Of a DNA stretch of 64,000 nucleotides, positions 45,971 to 57,472 are shown piece by piece. The DNA comes from Mycoemilia scoparia (Eukaryota; Kickxellomycota; Kickxellomycetes; Kickxellales; Kickxellaceae). Location: assembly GCA_027575805.1 (NCBI GenBank), contig JANBPU010000055.1:22620-86619 (forward strand), given 5' to 3'. The notes beneath the pieces were generated by a model. It saw only the letters and a program-made list of their open reading frames with translations, did not search any database and was not told the DNA's origin. Every line of letters starts with the position of its first letter. The first letter of the stretch is position 1. The translations under genes and the position numbers were made by a program.

Positions 45971-48900
45971 ATGCGAATACTGTGTGTTGCCGAAAAACCA
46001 GCCCAGGCTAGGAGCATTGTAGAAGTCCTATCACGAAAAAACTATCGGCCTGTAAGTTAAATTTGTATTTTCTAGTTCAAATTCAAAAGCAATATACTAG
46101 AGTAATAACGTATGTGGTCTAAAGAAGCACATATATTCATTCTGCAATATCCAAAGAGAAATGGAGTGAACAGCTATTGTCGGAACTTTGACTTTGAATA
46201 TCGTATCAATGGAAACTTTGTCCCAGTAACATTTACAAGTGTTCTTGGACATATCAAAGAGATCGAGTTTGAGAGCGATAATCGTAGTTGGTACAGCTGC
46301 GATCCATTCGTATTATTCACAGCCCCAGTCAAGACGATGGTTCCTGATAGAAATGCTGGCGTTGCAAAGAATATACAAAATGAGGCCAGGGGTGCGACAC
46401 ATCTTTATATTTGGACAGATTGTGATCGAGAGGGCGAATGCATAGGAGCTGATATTGCCAGTGTTGCCAGACAAATCAACCCAAGGATCGATGTAAAGAG
46501 GGCGCACTTCTCTGCAATTACCCAGCAGGAACTGGACCGTGCTATGTGTGCTCCCCGCTTGATCAATATGGATGAAGCTGCTGCTGTTAATGCTAGAAGA
46601 GAGCTGGATCTCAGAATCGGGGCGGCTTTGACGCGTTTCCAAACTCTTCAACTTAAACGCCTATTTAGCGAAGTAAAAGATAACCTTATAAGCTATGGGC
46701 CATGCCAGTTTCCCACCTTGGGGTTTGTGGTCGATCAGTTTCTTAAAGTCGAGTCGTTTGTGCCAGAGAGTTTCTGGTTTCTGCATGTTGAGCATGAAAA
46801 TGAGTCTGGAAAGACTGTGTTTTCGTGGAAAAGAAACAAACTGTTTGACAGCGATGCGTGCTTTGCCTTTTTTGCAAAGTGCATGGTTGACCCAAAGGCA
46901 CATGTTGTAAATGTTAAATCAAACCCCAAGGATAAGTGGAGACCATTGCCACTTACAACGGTCGAAATGCAAAAGATGGCATCAAGATATTTAAAAATTA
47001 CTCCAGACAGAACCATGGTCATTGCTGAGGAGCTTTATAATAAGGGCTTTATCAGCTATCCTAGAACAGAAACCGATATATTTGATAGCTCACTAAATTT
47101 GAAGGAATTGGTGCAAAAGCAAGTAGCCAATGGGACATGGGGGCCATATGCTCAGAAGCTAATTAATGGCGAATTCAAGTGTCCACGCCCAGGCAAAAAC
47201 AATGATAAAGCGCATCCACCTATTCATCCGGTTATACATGCTGATGGCCTTAGTGGAGAACATGCCAAGCTATACGAGTTCATTTGTCGTCGGTTTTTGG
47301 CCTGCTGTTCAGAGAATGCCAAGGGGCACAATACTGAAGTAAAAATTGACATCAGGGGCGAAGAGTTTACCACCTCAGGTCTAATGATCATTGCTCGAAA
47401 TTACCTCGATGTCTACCCATACGAAAAATGGAATGCAACGACAATTCCCACATATAAATTAAACGATCAATTTGTTCCGACCCTTTTCGAAATGCGTACT
47501 GGCACCACGTCCGCCCCAAAACTATTAAAAGATGAGGACCTTGTTGCTATAATGGAAAAGAATGGAATTGGAACTGATGCTACTATAGCTGAGCACATAA
47601 AAAAGGTAATCGAGCGCGAGTATGTGTGTAAAAAGCAGGACTATCTTTATCCGTCAACTTTGGGCGTGGCCTTGGTTGAAGGATATGATGCCATTGGGTT
47701 GGACCTGTCATTATCAAAGCCATATCTGCGTCGCGAGATGGAACTTGAACTAATGCGCATTTGTCAAGGTCGGGTTCGTGACCAAGATGTCAAGCGGCGA
47801 TCTATTGAAATCTACAAGATGGTGTATCAGAATTCTACTCGTGAATTCAAAAAGATCATTAATGCAATGACAAAGTACTTTGGCCATGGTCCTGATTTGA
47901 GTACAAATGGGTCTGGAGGGTTTCCAGGGGGTGGCGGTGGTGGCGATGGTGGTGGTGAAGGAGGGGGGGCAATTGGAGGAATGTCAGGGTTTCCTGGCCA
48001 TACACCCTTATTCAAATGCCCCCGATGTGCTAATGGCACTCTTGGACCTCGTCAACGAAAAAATAAGCAATGGATGGCTGGATGCAGCACCTATCCGCAA
48101 TGTCAGTCCGTCATATGGATCCCCGATATAGTGAATGACGTAAAAGTATCTCCAACTGAAATATGCCAGCAGTGCTCAAGGGAATTCAATGATACAGTAA
48201 AGAAAGTTGATATCAAGTTCAAAAGAGGCAAAGCCCCTCCATCCGTTGGCCAAAAAGTAAGTACTACAACAATATCTCTGTATCTATTGACTTTTACTGC
48301 AATATCATTTTCCTATAATCTTTCTATCACAATATAGTATTGCGGTTGTCTGAGAGGCTGTGATATGTTTTTAAATGAGACATTCCGTATAAACCAGGCT
48401 CTATTGTCAGGCCACTCCATGAGGACATCATCTGCACCCAACGCTATACCAAGAAGCAATAGTATTAGCACAAACTTTGCTAGCACTAATCAAAACAACA
48501 CATTCTCTTCGCCACAGCCATACGGTCGCACATTCAGCAACATTCCTCCCCAGCATCCAGGGATTGCTCCTACACCATCGTCGTCGTCATCATCATCAAC
48601 AACAGCATATCGACAAAACTATGGACAGAATGGAAAGACAACCTCCAATGCGTTATTTCAGAGCTCAAGTAGCTTTATTGAACAAATGCGTGAATTATCT
48701 GAAAATAGCGACCCTAGCAACGGAAAACCCAAATGTCGTTGTGGACTATATGCAAATACACTGGTTGTGGAAAAGGACGGTCCAGATAAGGGTCGTGAAT
48801 ATTACAAGTGTTCAAAACAAGTACGGTCTTGTGGGTTCTTTAGGTTTGTTGATGGTTTGCCAAGCAAAGATACTAGCAAAAATTTGAGCAACTGTTTTAA

Positions 48901-49167
48901 GTGTGGAGAGGTAATATATCTTTATTATTATGATTGGCAATGTGTCTTTAAGAATGCGATATTTGTACTGATTTGTGATTGACTTTTATTTTTGTTGATA
49001 ATGTTTTATAGCAAGGACATTGGGCAAGTGCATGCACAAATCCACAAGCTGACTATAATAGCGATTTTGGGGGCAGTAGCATCACCAGAGCAAAGAAACC
49101 AAGACAGTCTGCAAAAAGAGGTCGAGGCTCAAGTCGAAGAGGCTCAACCTCGAAACGTAGAAAATGA
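45971..49167 (+). CDS. TOP3: DNA topoisomerase III (type IA, TOP3alpha-like)
   Basis: Exons 45971-46051, 46157-48256, 48338-48910 and 49012-49167 give 969 aa, all phase 0. The enzyme relaxes negatively supercoiled DNA and dissolves recombination intermediates with RecQ helicase and Rmi1. Toprim starts at the N-terminus ('RILCVAEKPAQA') and has acidic 'DCDREGE' near residue 115. The catalytic Tyr is in 'ISYPRTET' near residue 328. 'HPPIHP' and 'LMEKNGIGTDAT'-like motifs follow. The C-terminus has a four-Cys zinc ribbon, a second Cys set, a GRF-type zinc finger ('CRCGLYANTLVVEKDGPDKG') and a CCHC knuckle built across intron 3, like animal TOP3A and unlike the short yeast enzyme. The exon 2 acceptor is an AAG, the only in-frame choice seen. 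Confidence 0.95.
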
Positions 49168-49701
49168 GCTGATGCATTCATATGTGTATATAGAAACTTT
49201 GTCAAGCAATACATGTACTTTATTAATAGCATAGACAGATATACTTTATCAGCTACATTTTTATTTAAATTTATTTTTAAATAAAACTGACAAAATTGAC
49301 TAGCATGTAAAATGAAAAATTGAATTCCAGATTTACGCCCTGCCATTGTTATTGTGCTGACTGGATTAATGGTTAAATCTCTTTGCATTGGCACTCCATC
49401 TACGAACAGGAGTCGCATGGCAACTCCCAGCTTTGAGTTGTTTCCTGTTATTTAGTAGTTTAAGCATTAATTGTATGATTAACCTATAATCTAATCAGAA
49501 TTGTCCCATTATTGACTACCTAATAAAAATACTGTGACAAGAAATAACTTTTTTCCTGAAAATGAGGCAACACTTGATCCTGTAGTCATACTTTTGTCCT
49601 TTACTTCCCGCTCCATCTTTATTTAAACCTACCCATATATAAATAGCCCCAACCCCAACCCTAAAAAAACACGCACACTCGCTCAGTTACACTACTAAAA
49701 C
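49168..49701. other. spacer between TOP3 and U2AF1
   Basis: TOP3 3' flank with an AATAAA-like signal (about 49280), then AT-rich DNA and a CA/CCC-rich leader before the U2AF gene. No gene is seen. Confidence 0.5.
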
Positions 49702-50388
49702 ATGGCAGAATATCTAGCTTCAATCTACGGTACAGAGCGTGACAAAGTAAACTGTTCATTCTACTTCAAGATCGGGGCCTGTCGACATGGCGACCGGTGT
49801 TCCCGCAAACACGTAAAACCCACATACTCCCAGACCGTGCTAATTTCGAACATGTACCAAAACCCACTTCGGGAGCCAACAAACCAACTGACCCAAGAAC
49901 AAGCCAACCATCATTTCAATGATTTCTACGAAGACATGTTTTGTGAATTGGCCAAATACGGAGAAATCGAAGACCTAAAAATTTGTGACAATGAGGGAGA
50001 CCATCTGGTTGGCAATGTGTATGTCCAGTATCGAAAAGAAACCGATGCCCAGAGTGCGGTTGATTCGCTCAACAACAGATACTATGCACAAAAACCGGTG
50101 TATGTGGAGCTGTCCCCTGTTACGGATTTTAGAGAGGCCTGTTGTCGTCAATATGAAAATGGAAATTGCGATCGTGGTGGGTTTTGTAATTTTATGCATA
50201 TTAGGGTGCCTAAAGGTGGGTTGGAACGGGAGTTATATGAAAGTCAAGATTTAACCCTTAGAATGTTAAAAGAAGAACAAAGAGCTACTACTGATCGTGA
50301 TAGAGGTGGTTGTGGTCAGCGTGATCGCAGTGGTAGTAATCACAAGATTAGTAATAGTAATGATAACAATGGTGTGGTTAGTCATTAA
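49702..50388 (+). CDS. U2AF1: U2AF small subunit (U2AF35/U2AF1)
   Basis: An intronless gene of 228 aa with ATG in context ACATGG. U2AF35 recognises the AG of the 3' splice site as a heterodimer with U2AF65. It begins MAEYLASIYGTERDKVN, then CCCH zinc finger 1 (C18, C27, C33, H37). A UHM/RRM domain at about 43-146 carries the partner-binding region, and CCCH finger 2 ('CCRQYENGNCDRGGFC' then H) is at about 149-172. Ser34 after C33, a site mutated in human disease, is conserved. The usual C-terminal RS domain is replaced by a short Arg/Asp/Asn/Ser tail, as in fungal orthologues such as S. pombe Uaf2. Confidence 0.95.
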   Translation: MAEYLASIYGTERDKVNCSFYFKIGACRHGDRCSRKHVKPTYSQTVLISNMYQNPLREPTNQLTQEQANHHFNDFYEDMFCELAKYGEIEDLKICDNEGDHLVGNVYVQYRKETDAQSAVDSLNNRYYAQKPVYVELSPVTDFREACCRQYENGNCDRGGFCNFMHIRVPKGGLERELYESQDLTLRMLKEEQRATTDRDRGGCGQRDRSGSNHKISNSNDNNGVVSH

Positions 50389-51060
50389 GTAAATTAACTA
50401 TTTGTGTTTATGGACTTTTTATCATACCTAATACATAACAAAGGCTTTTATATATACATATATTTTTTTCTGGTGTGTTCTTTATTTTTGGAATTGGTTA
50501 TTTGACAGGTTCTTTATCAAAAGGAAATAATCCTGTATCTGATGATTAAGCATTTTATTACTCCTAGGGAGGTAGCTGTACGCTACATACAAAGGAAACA
50601 ACCCTGTATCCTCATGCACTCCTGAAAATTTGGCCCATAAGTCATATATTTTGGGTGGAGTATCGAAGATATGGGCAATCATTTTTGAAGGGTGAAAGTT
50701 CACTAGTAAAACTGGATATCCATTTGGCTGTGATTCCCCTATAATCACTGGTCCCCAAAATTCACCCTTCAAAAATTATTGCCCATATTATTCTGGTACA
50801 TTTCTAGAGGGACTCTACCATTTGTATTGTCAAAAAAAGGAATAAAAATAAAGAAATTCAATAATATTTGTTGATGTTTATTATTTTTGTCAAATGATGA
50901 AGGTTATGGAAACAAAGGTTTAATAATCATGAATTTGTGTATATATATATATTGTGTTAGAAAAGAGATCATAAGAAAAACGTGAAATATATATAAAGAA
51001 AGAAAAGGAGGAAATGGGTGAATGGAGAGAGATGGCGTAAAGGATGAATTATAAAACATA
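50389..51060. other. spacer with a full-length MITE
   Basis: Contains the MITE at 50669-50788 between the 3' ends of two convergent genes; the remainder is AT-rich. Confidence 0.55.
50669..50788. mobile_element. full-length MITE copy (120 bp)
   Basis: Starts ATATGGGCAATCATTTTTG and ends CAAAAATTATTGCCCATAT. The internal 'ttcactagtaaaactggat' and 'cccctataatcactgg' match the 62294 copy in the same orientation. Confidence 0.9.
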
Positions 51061-53274
51061 TTAAATCATTAAGGAGGCACGAAAAGCTCTGGCAAGTCTT
51101 TCAATTTCACTTTCAGAAGATGCAGTACTATCACTGGATGAGTGTGTAATTACAGACTTGGTCCATGTGTTTCGTTTAGTAACTTCGTCACAATAATTAT
51201 TATCCAATTCCTGCATAATTTCGTCATCATTATCGTTATTATTTGGGTTGAATTCGTTGCGATATTTGGTAAAGATATGTGAGAATATTGCTGACTGGAT
51301 TTGAAATGGGGACATGTCCATGAGCTCAAGGAATTCGAGGGTTGACAAATGGCCTACCAAGTCACTGGGAGTTGCTATTGAGGTATGGTATGCTGATAAA
51401 AGTTCGTTGAGATCCGACATTGTTGACTCTGGGCTCTCCGTTGGAATATGCCGTTGGTGTTTGTGGTGGTACGATGAAAATACATTTGGCCTGATATTGT
51501 TTCCATAGAAAGATGTAGCGGCTGAATTGAGTTGGGTGTTATGATATCTTCCCCTTGCATGAATATCATTGCCAATGTTGTCATTCATAGTAATTGGTCT
51601 ATTGGAAATGGCACCATCGCCACTACTCATGGATCTTAATCTCGTGGACCAAGGGAATGGTGGCTTGAACCCAAACCTGAGATTCCGTCGCTGGTATTTA
51701 CGAATTTGCAGTTGCCGAAGCTCACCATTATTATTCGAATATATGTACGGAATGAATAAATCAAAATACCCACATGCCTTGAGCCACGACCATATTGGGT
51801 CAAATACTGGGTTTAGTAGAAACTGGACAAAGTTGATTATACCAACTAGTGATAGCGGAATCATCGAGCCCACATACAGGGCTGGGCTTATTTTGGAAGA
51901 TTCGCCTAGAGTCAAAGGCGAAATCGGTGTTTTTGTGGCTGGTATGAGGCAGGATATTATTAAGGGAAACATTTGGGTTAGAAGTGGGATTAGCGGGTAT
52001 GTCATTACTCGGACAATGGCAAATTTAAGCTGGCGATGATACCACCATGTTGTCCAGGTAATCATTGTCGACATGTCAATGCCCCTGACTCCGCCTCCAT
52101 TTGGCCCCATTGCTCGTGTGGTGGTGGTGGTGGTGGTGGGTGTAATTGGTAATTTTCCATTCCCATTTTCGTATTTTGTGTTTTCGTGGTTACTATAGCT
52201 GTTGAGAGTAGTCGAGCTATCTAAACCATCTGATGGGCTCATTAAATAGGTCGGACTTCCATTGCCTCTGTGATTTCTTTCCTGCTGCTGCTTCTGCTGA
52301 TACATCATTTGTTTTTGGATCTGAGCCTGGATTCCTGCCGGACCTCCTCGATCCACCATCAGGCTAGTTCCATGATACAGCGCCCTGTGACCATTTGCAT
52401 TTCCTCCTCTTCCACTCAGCCCTTGTGATGGCGATCCTGAATGTTTGTTGTATATTGTCTGGGCACGTTTCTGCACAGGCCGTAAGCTAGTCGCAACTAA
52501 ACCAGACATTGCAAAGCAATACACAACACCGAATATAATAGGAACGCGATAAAAAAGCCAATTGATGGCATCAATAACATGGCTTTTTCCCGTCAGCTCA
52601 TGTCTATGTAGCCGGCTGTTCCAAGTAATCGTATCGCCGATATACAATATCGGATGGGTCAGTATAAAAGCCATTGTCCAGCTGATAATCTCATACAGTT
52701 TATGTAGCCCCAGGGCCAGTCGGTATCGGTTTGTAACAAACGTCAAGAATAGCTGGGTGGCAATGCATGATATGAGAAACAGAGATGCCATGTTGCTTGC
52801 GGCCATGAACCAGATGATCAAGCGGAGTGAAGCTGGGCTCTTTGACTTGGATTCCATGTATTTGTTGTTGAGGTAGAGGAATTGGGTGATTCCGAAAATT
52901 ATGTTGGCTATTGCTATGGATCCTGATAGTCTGAATGATGATCGAAGAGCGATGTCTCGCCGTACATAGAACACAAACCCCATGACTGCCAGAATTATGA
53001 AGCTTAGAATAACTGTTATTATATCAAACACCTGGCCTGTAATTGCAAGTTTATCTGCCGCCGAGCTGCTATTGCTGGGAGGCTGCTTATTTGTCTCATC
53101 TTGGGTTTGGCCGCTTGCTGTGTGTATTGCTGATAATAGTACGATGGATGTTGCCAGCTTTGCGATCAATGGGCGCAAGTGCCGATATTTCTGTTGTGGT
53201 TGTGGTGTTGGAATATTTACAGTTGTAGATGTGTATGATAATAGGACCGATAGCAAACCTACCAGCCTAGCCAT
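51061..53274 (-). CDS. 7TM GPCR-like receptor
   Basis: A single exon of 737 aa. The start is the ATG at 53272-53274 (AATATGG); the upstream frame reaches only a GTG. Two N-terminal hydrophobic stretches precede a Gln/Asn/Ser-rich extracellular part with an NSS glycosylation site; a signal peptide or anchor is likely. Five membrane helices lie at about 78-300: 'FDIITVILSFIILAVMGFVF', 'LSGSIAIANIIFGI', 'LRLIIWFMAASNMASLF', 'ISWTMAFILTHPILYI' and 'VPIIFGVVYCFAMSGLV'. A 120-residue loop follows, then two helices at about 425-490 and a long Ser/Asn-rich tail. The layout with a long loop 3 and tail is that of fungal GPCRs (Git3/Gpr1- or cAMP-receptor-like). Ligand and class are unassigned. Confidence 0.65.
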   Translation of the reverse strand: MARLVGLLSVLLSYTSTTVNIPTPQPQQKYRHLRPLIAKLATSIVLLSAIHTASGQTQDETNKQPPSNSSSAADKLAITGQVFDIITVILSFIILAVMGFVFYVRRDIALRSSFRLSGSIAIANIIFGITQFLYLNNKYMESKSKSPASLRLIIWFMAASNMASLFLISCIATQLFLTFVTNRYRLALGLHKLYEIISWTMAFILTHPILYIGDTITWNSRLHRHELTGKSHVIDAINWLFYRVPIIFGVVYCFAMSGLVATSLRPVQKRAQTIYNKHSGSPSQGLSGRGGNANGHRALYHGTSLMVDRGGPAGIQAQIQKQMMYQQKQQQERNHRGNGSPTYLMSPSDGLDSSTTLNSYSNHENTKYENGNGKLPITPTTTTTTTRAMGPNGGGVRGIDMSTMITWTTWWYHRQLKFAIVRVMTYPLIPLLTQMFPLIISCLIPATKTPISPLTLGESSKISPALYVGSMIPLSLVGIINFVQFLLNPVFDPIWSWLKACGYFDLFIPYIYSNNNGELRQLQIRKYQRRNLRFGFKPPFPWSTRLRSMSSGDGAISNRPITMNDNIGNDIHARGRYHNTQLNSAATSFYGNNIRPNVFSSYHHKHQRHIPTESPESTMSDLNELLSAYHTSIATPSDLVGHLSTLEFLELMDMSPFQIQSAIFSHIFTKYRNEFNPNNNDNDDEIMQELDNNYCDEVTKRNTWTKSVITHSSSDSTASSESEIERLARAFRASLMI

Positions 53275-55957
53275 ATTGACTGAGCGCTTGTGAATTACAA
53301 AGTTTTGCAGTATACAATACACAGTATAATATAATGTGTGTAGGAGAATTCTGAAAGTACAAAATTATAAAAAGAGATGAAAAGATGACTGAATCACAAG
53401 TAGGGCCTTCAACTACATAGAGACACGTATGTTAATATTATCATTATACTATTGTTGCTGTTTCTTTTTACAACCTTATACACATTCTAACTTTATGAAA
53501 GAGCGAAAAAAGGATATAACACTTTCTTTTGCCAAGAAAGAAAGGACGCAGCTCCAGCTGCTATCGTTTTCGTCTCCTCTGCATACATTCATGTACCTGT
53601 TTAATGTGGCAGAGCCATAAATACATCCAAATAAGATCCATAGTATGGGCAGCCCTCTCTCTCCCTCAACAGGATCTCGTATCAGCCACCTGGATATATG
53701 CTTCTCTGTTGTGTGTCTTCTAAGGAATCTTGGGTGCAAAGAGCAAAAATGGGGCTTAAGCTTGCATAGGCAAATAGACGCCTGCGTGCCTTTATGCTGG
53801 TATATTGCTGATCGAAACAAACGTGTATAAACCAGAATAGTGCTTTCTTGACAGGATTGTCTTGAAAGGATTGGATGCATGGTGTTTGTCATTTTTGTCT
53901 ATTGAAAATAATAGAGAACCCACTACTGGCAGTTTAATAAACTTTGGAATCACGTCAACTGATAGTCCCAAAGAACATCACAAGGATCGTCTTTCTGTTT
54001 TTCTTTCACCCTAACTCTCTTTTTTTTTGGAAAAGAGAGAGAGAGAGAGAGAGAGAGAGACCCCCTCCTCCTCCTCCTCCTCCTCCTCCTCCTCTCCTGT
54101 TTGCCTTTATATGACTTTGCTTTCTCACAAACATTGTATAAATTTATCCTCTTCCCCCATCGCTCTGTTGGCTGATATCACTAGTTTTGCTGAAAGCCTT
54201 GGTATATGATCTGTGCAAAAGTCTTTGGTGGCTTCCAACTAGCTATAAATTCTTTTGCTTTTAGTTCTTTGCTATAACCCTACGAGACCCTTGGGCTTTG
54301 CTCTTTTTCACCATTGGATCCTCATAAAAAGAGGGAGCTCAAGGAAGTTTACTTTCCATGATGATGTCTTTGCTTCATATTTATGTTTTTCATTGCTTTA
54401 GTTGACTTATTATGTATTGTAGTAATGTAAAACCAGCTCAACTCTTGATGTTGCAAAAATTATTTATAAAGAGGAAAATAGCTACATCGTTGGACCCTCT
54501 TGGGCTTAGTTGCACACACACACACACACATATGCACCATTCTATTGCCAAATCAAATATAGACAACGAAATAATTCGACTCAAGTCTGCAATATGTGGT
54601 AGTCAATAACAGTTTAAAGTTAGTAGCACCTCACTTTGGTTCTCTCCATACTTTAGCTTTCCACAACAAGCAACTACTAAAAGTGGTTGTCTCTTACCTG
54701 AAGGCTATTCTATTATTACTGCTACCACAATTTCTTAACTTCTAGATATTCATTTGCTTATAAACCTAAATGCGAATTACATGATAAGCCCACTACTGTA
54801 ACGCTATAGTCCTAATTTTACAATAAAGAAGTACATATTCCAAAATACGCCATTAAAGGCAATTAATTGTATAATAGAATATGTGTTTATCACTTTGAAT
54901 CCTATAGAAAAATACCCCGTTCAGATTTTTAGATTTATCAAATACCTGGGAAGCCCCAGTATGAGTAGTTATTTGGTTATATCTGCTGGCTGCCCACTTT
55001 GATTATACTGAGAACATCCACATCTGGTTAAACTCTGGCCAAGTTAAAGCCCGACAACTATTGTTAATCATTTTCACACACACACAAACACACAAAACGT
55101 CCAAGCCATCCACCAAGTTGTTATTATTGTGTTGTCATTATGACGAGCAATTCGAAAATCCACAGCAATTTTTGAGAAGCTATAATGGTGATACACATAC
55201 AAAGCTATTTGATGATATACTTGAATAATGGCCTTCATATTTTAATCTACAATGCTGCTGCAACAACAAGTATTAGCACTGCTGTGTATAGACAGCCAGT
55301 CAGCCAGCCAGCCAAGAAGGCTTGGCGCCCATCAATGAATGTTACTTACCATTCATGCTGACATCATAGCAACAATACTCCTGATTATTGATTGCTCCCT
55401 TTCTCTCTATGGCATTACAATGAGTGTCCAGATCGCATGACTAGAATGAGCCATTGTCATATACATTATATACGATGTCTATAGTGGAAGAACATCTGGA
55501 CGCGTCAAGATACATGGATCCAGAAAGCTTTATACAGCCAGTCAATGGCAATAGAAAAGAAAGAAGGTCAATGGATCTAACTTTGTGTTGTGTACCTCTT
55601 TAAGGCTACAAACAAATGTAGTAGCAATTCCTGGCAGCAGCAGCAGCAGAAGTGGTAGTAATAATAATAGTGATAAAACCCGAAAGATAAATCAATATAT
55701 TTGGGGGCTTTTAATAAAGTTTTTTTTTGAATTTAACAGTAGCAATAGTAACAATAGTCATTCAGCCAAGCGTGTTTGCACAATATCATCAACAAAGTGG
55801 CTCTGCGGGGGCGTGGGCTTGCTTTGAAGGAATGGTTGGTTACAATAATAATGATGATGGAGACAAAGCCTAACCCAATATTTACCCATATAAGCAAGCT
55901 TACAATGCAGAATATAGGTGCGCACAGCCGGTAAAGACAAGGTAGAATTCAAAGTAT
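53275..55957. other. long spacer with simple repeats, no firm gene
   Basis: Contains the GA/CTC tract (54034-54097) and CA runs. A 138-codon minus-strand frame (53476-53892) has an ATG but no domain and lies just upstream of the receptor gene. A plus-strand Ser/Asn triplet-coded stretch at 55620-55680 has no gene model. One ACGCGT site is at 55500. Confidence 0.4.
54034..54097. repeat. polypurine (GA)n next to polypyrimidine (CTC)n
   Basis: About fourteen GA units run directly into about eleven CTC units. This is a sharp strand-asymmetry switch of the type that can form triplex or slipped structures. Confidence 0.95.
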
Positions 55958-56286
55958 CTACAATGGCGATGCTGTACTACTATTCATGAATGAGCTTTGG
56001 ACTTGTCTCTTTATTGTTGTTGGTGCAACAACAACAACAGCAGCAGCAGGAGGAGGAGGAGAAGAGGTCAAATATTGCGAGAGAGATGATGCCTGTTGCG
56101 GTTCGAAAGATGCCGATGTGAATCGAGCTCTGTGTTGATCTGTCTGCTGATGCGCTGGTGCGTGTGCAACATTTGCATGATAGAATTTACACCTACCAAC
56201 TTTGTGCCAAGAACTTTACGATCTTGGGCATAAAGACGATCAAAGAGGGTTTTAAGGGGAGGGGATAGCAACGGTGGTGTAACGCA
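55958..56286 (-). CDS. tentative exons of a minus-strand gene
   Basis: Two open segments, 56286-56197 (30 codons, after a TTGTGTAG acceptor) and 56143-55958 (62 codons to a TAG), join in phase 0 over a 53-nt intron with a GTAGGT donor and CAGCAG acceptor. The second reads a Ser/Gln-rich stretch, a Pro-Ala-Val run and 'TTIKRQVQSSFMNSST'. No in-frame ATG exists in the first segment, so an upstream exon would be needed; an ATG frame at 57262-57264 is one candidate. It could be chance. Confidence 0.3.
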
Positions 56287-56592
56287 CTACACAAGAATCA
56301 AGCTGCTTATGTGCGCCCGCATAGGAAAACGGCTACGTTTTATAGTACAACCATCAGCTCTTGCCCGCCAGCCTTACTGGGAATGTAATGCGAGTTTATT
56401 TTTCCATGAAATCTAATAAAAGAACCAAAAGAGAAAAAATCCCTTGTGGTAATAATAATGCCAATGTTGGACGCGTCTAATTGCGAGTGTTGCGTTACAC
56501 CAAACTAAACGCGTCAGACCTTGATTCCTTTCCTTTTTCTTTCATTCCTTTTTTTGGGCTTGTATGTGCCTGTCTATGTTTTGTGCGTGTGG

Positions 56593-56619
56593 GGTGTGTG
56601 TGTGTGTGTGTGTGTGTGT
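56593..56619. repeat. (GT)n microsatellite
   Basis: About thirteen uninterrupted GT units; similar runs are at 58926-58944 and about 59575-59597. Confidence 0.95.
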
Positions 56620-57472
56620 TTATTCAGGTTTGGCTTTGGACAGAGAGACAACAAGACTGTGATTCTTTTTACTACTGCGCTATTAAAAGCAGAACGGGAG
56701 AGTAAACCAACCGAACTACTACTACCACCACCACCATCACCTCATATAAGCGCCCCTTTGACAGAGAGAAGATCTGCTTGACTTTTTGACGCGTCACAGC
56801 AACACTGGATGGGGATTCCTTTATAGGCTCTTTTCTTCCCACACTCATTCATTCCATTTTACTTATCAAGCAAGCCCCTCAAGGCCATTTATCCTTTCTC
56901 TTGGCTTTATCTTCTATAATACCTACACAGCTCCCTCCCTTTTTGATTCATTCCTCACTTCTCTTCCTCACCCTTAGTTATTTGAATACTTCATATATAT
57001 CATATATTCTTTTTGTGGTTAATTGCTTGTTTGGTATTCGAATCTAGCCCACCAAAGGCATCTAAGGCTCCCTCAACACCCATTGAAGCCTTCAGACACA
57101 CACACATATATATATTCGTATATATAAACGTGCTGACGCGTTTGTGGAATTGTAATATTGGTCTCTAACCGGGCTGGTATTGCTGTAAGGCTGGCGGCAG
57201 GGTCTAATAAAATACTATTGGCTGTGATTGTACGTTTTGCCGACCATATTGAGTACCGGATCATTTATTGCTGATATACATAATCGGATTTACTCGATCT
57301 TTAAGGACACATTCAACTATATTTCCCTTCCTTGAAGAAAAGGAATATAGAGAGGGTGGGTTCAAATAGATTCCCAACAAATCTCTGTCGCATAAAACAA
57401 CTTTTCGAACTGTCAGAATATTCTATACACACACACGCATATATATAGGCGCGTGGATATATAGCAGATAGA

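Larger units (their letters stand above)
55500..57141. promoter_or_regulatory. cluster of five ACGCGT (MCB-type) sites
   Basis: ACGCGT occurs at 55500, 56471, 56509, 56789 and 57136. Three read ACGCGTCA (matching the MCB consensus ACGCGTNA) and one ACGCGTCT. In the rest of the 64-kb window I saw only two other copies (32349 and 46631, the latter inside TOP3). MCB sites bind MBF/Mbp1-type factors in fungi. The cluster lies upstream of the gene at 57473 and around the tentative minus-strand exons. Confidence 0.55.

Noticed and set aside
53476..53892. 138-codon minus-strand frame
   Set aside because: It has an ATG but no recognisable features; probably 5' flank of the receptor gene.
57028..57056. 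B-box-like 'ggtattcgaatctagccc' suggesting a tRNA
   Set aside because: No A-box or cloverleaf can be drawn upstream.
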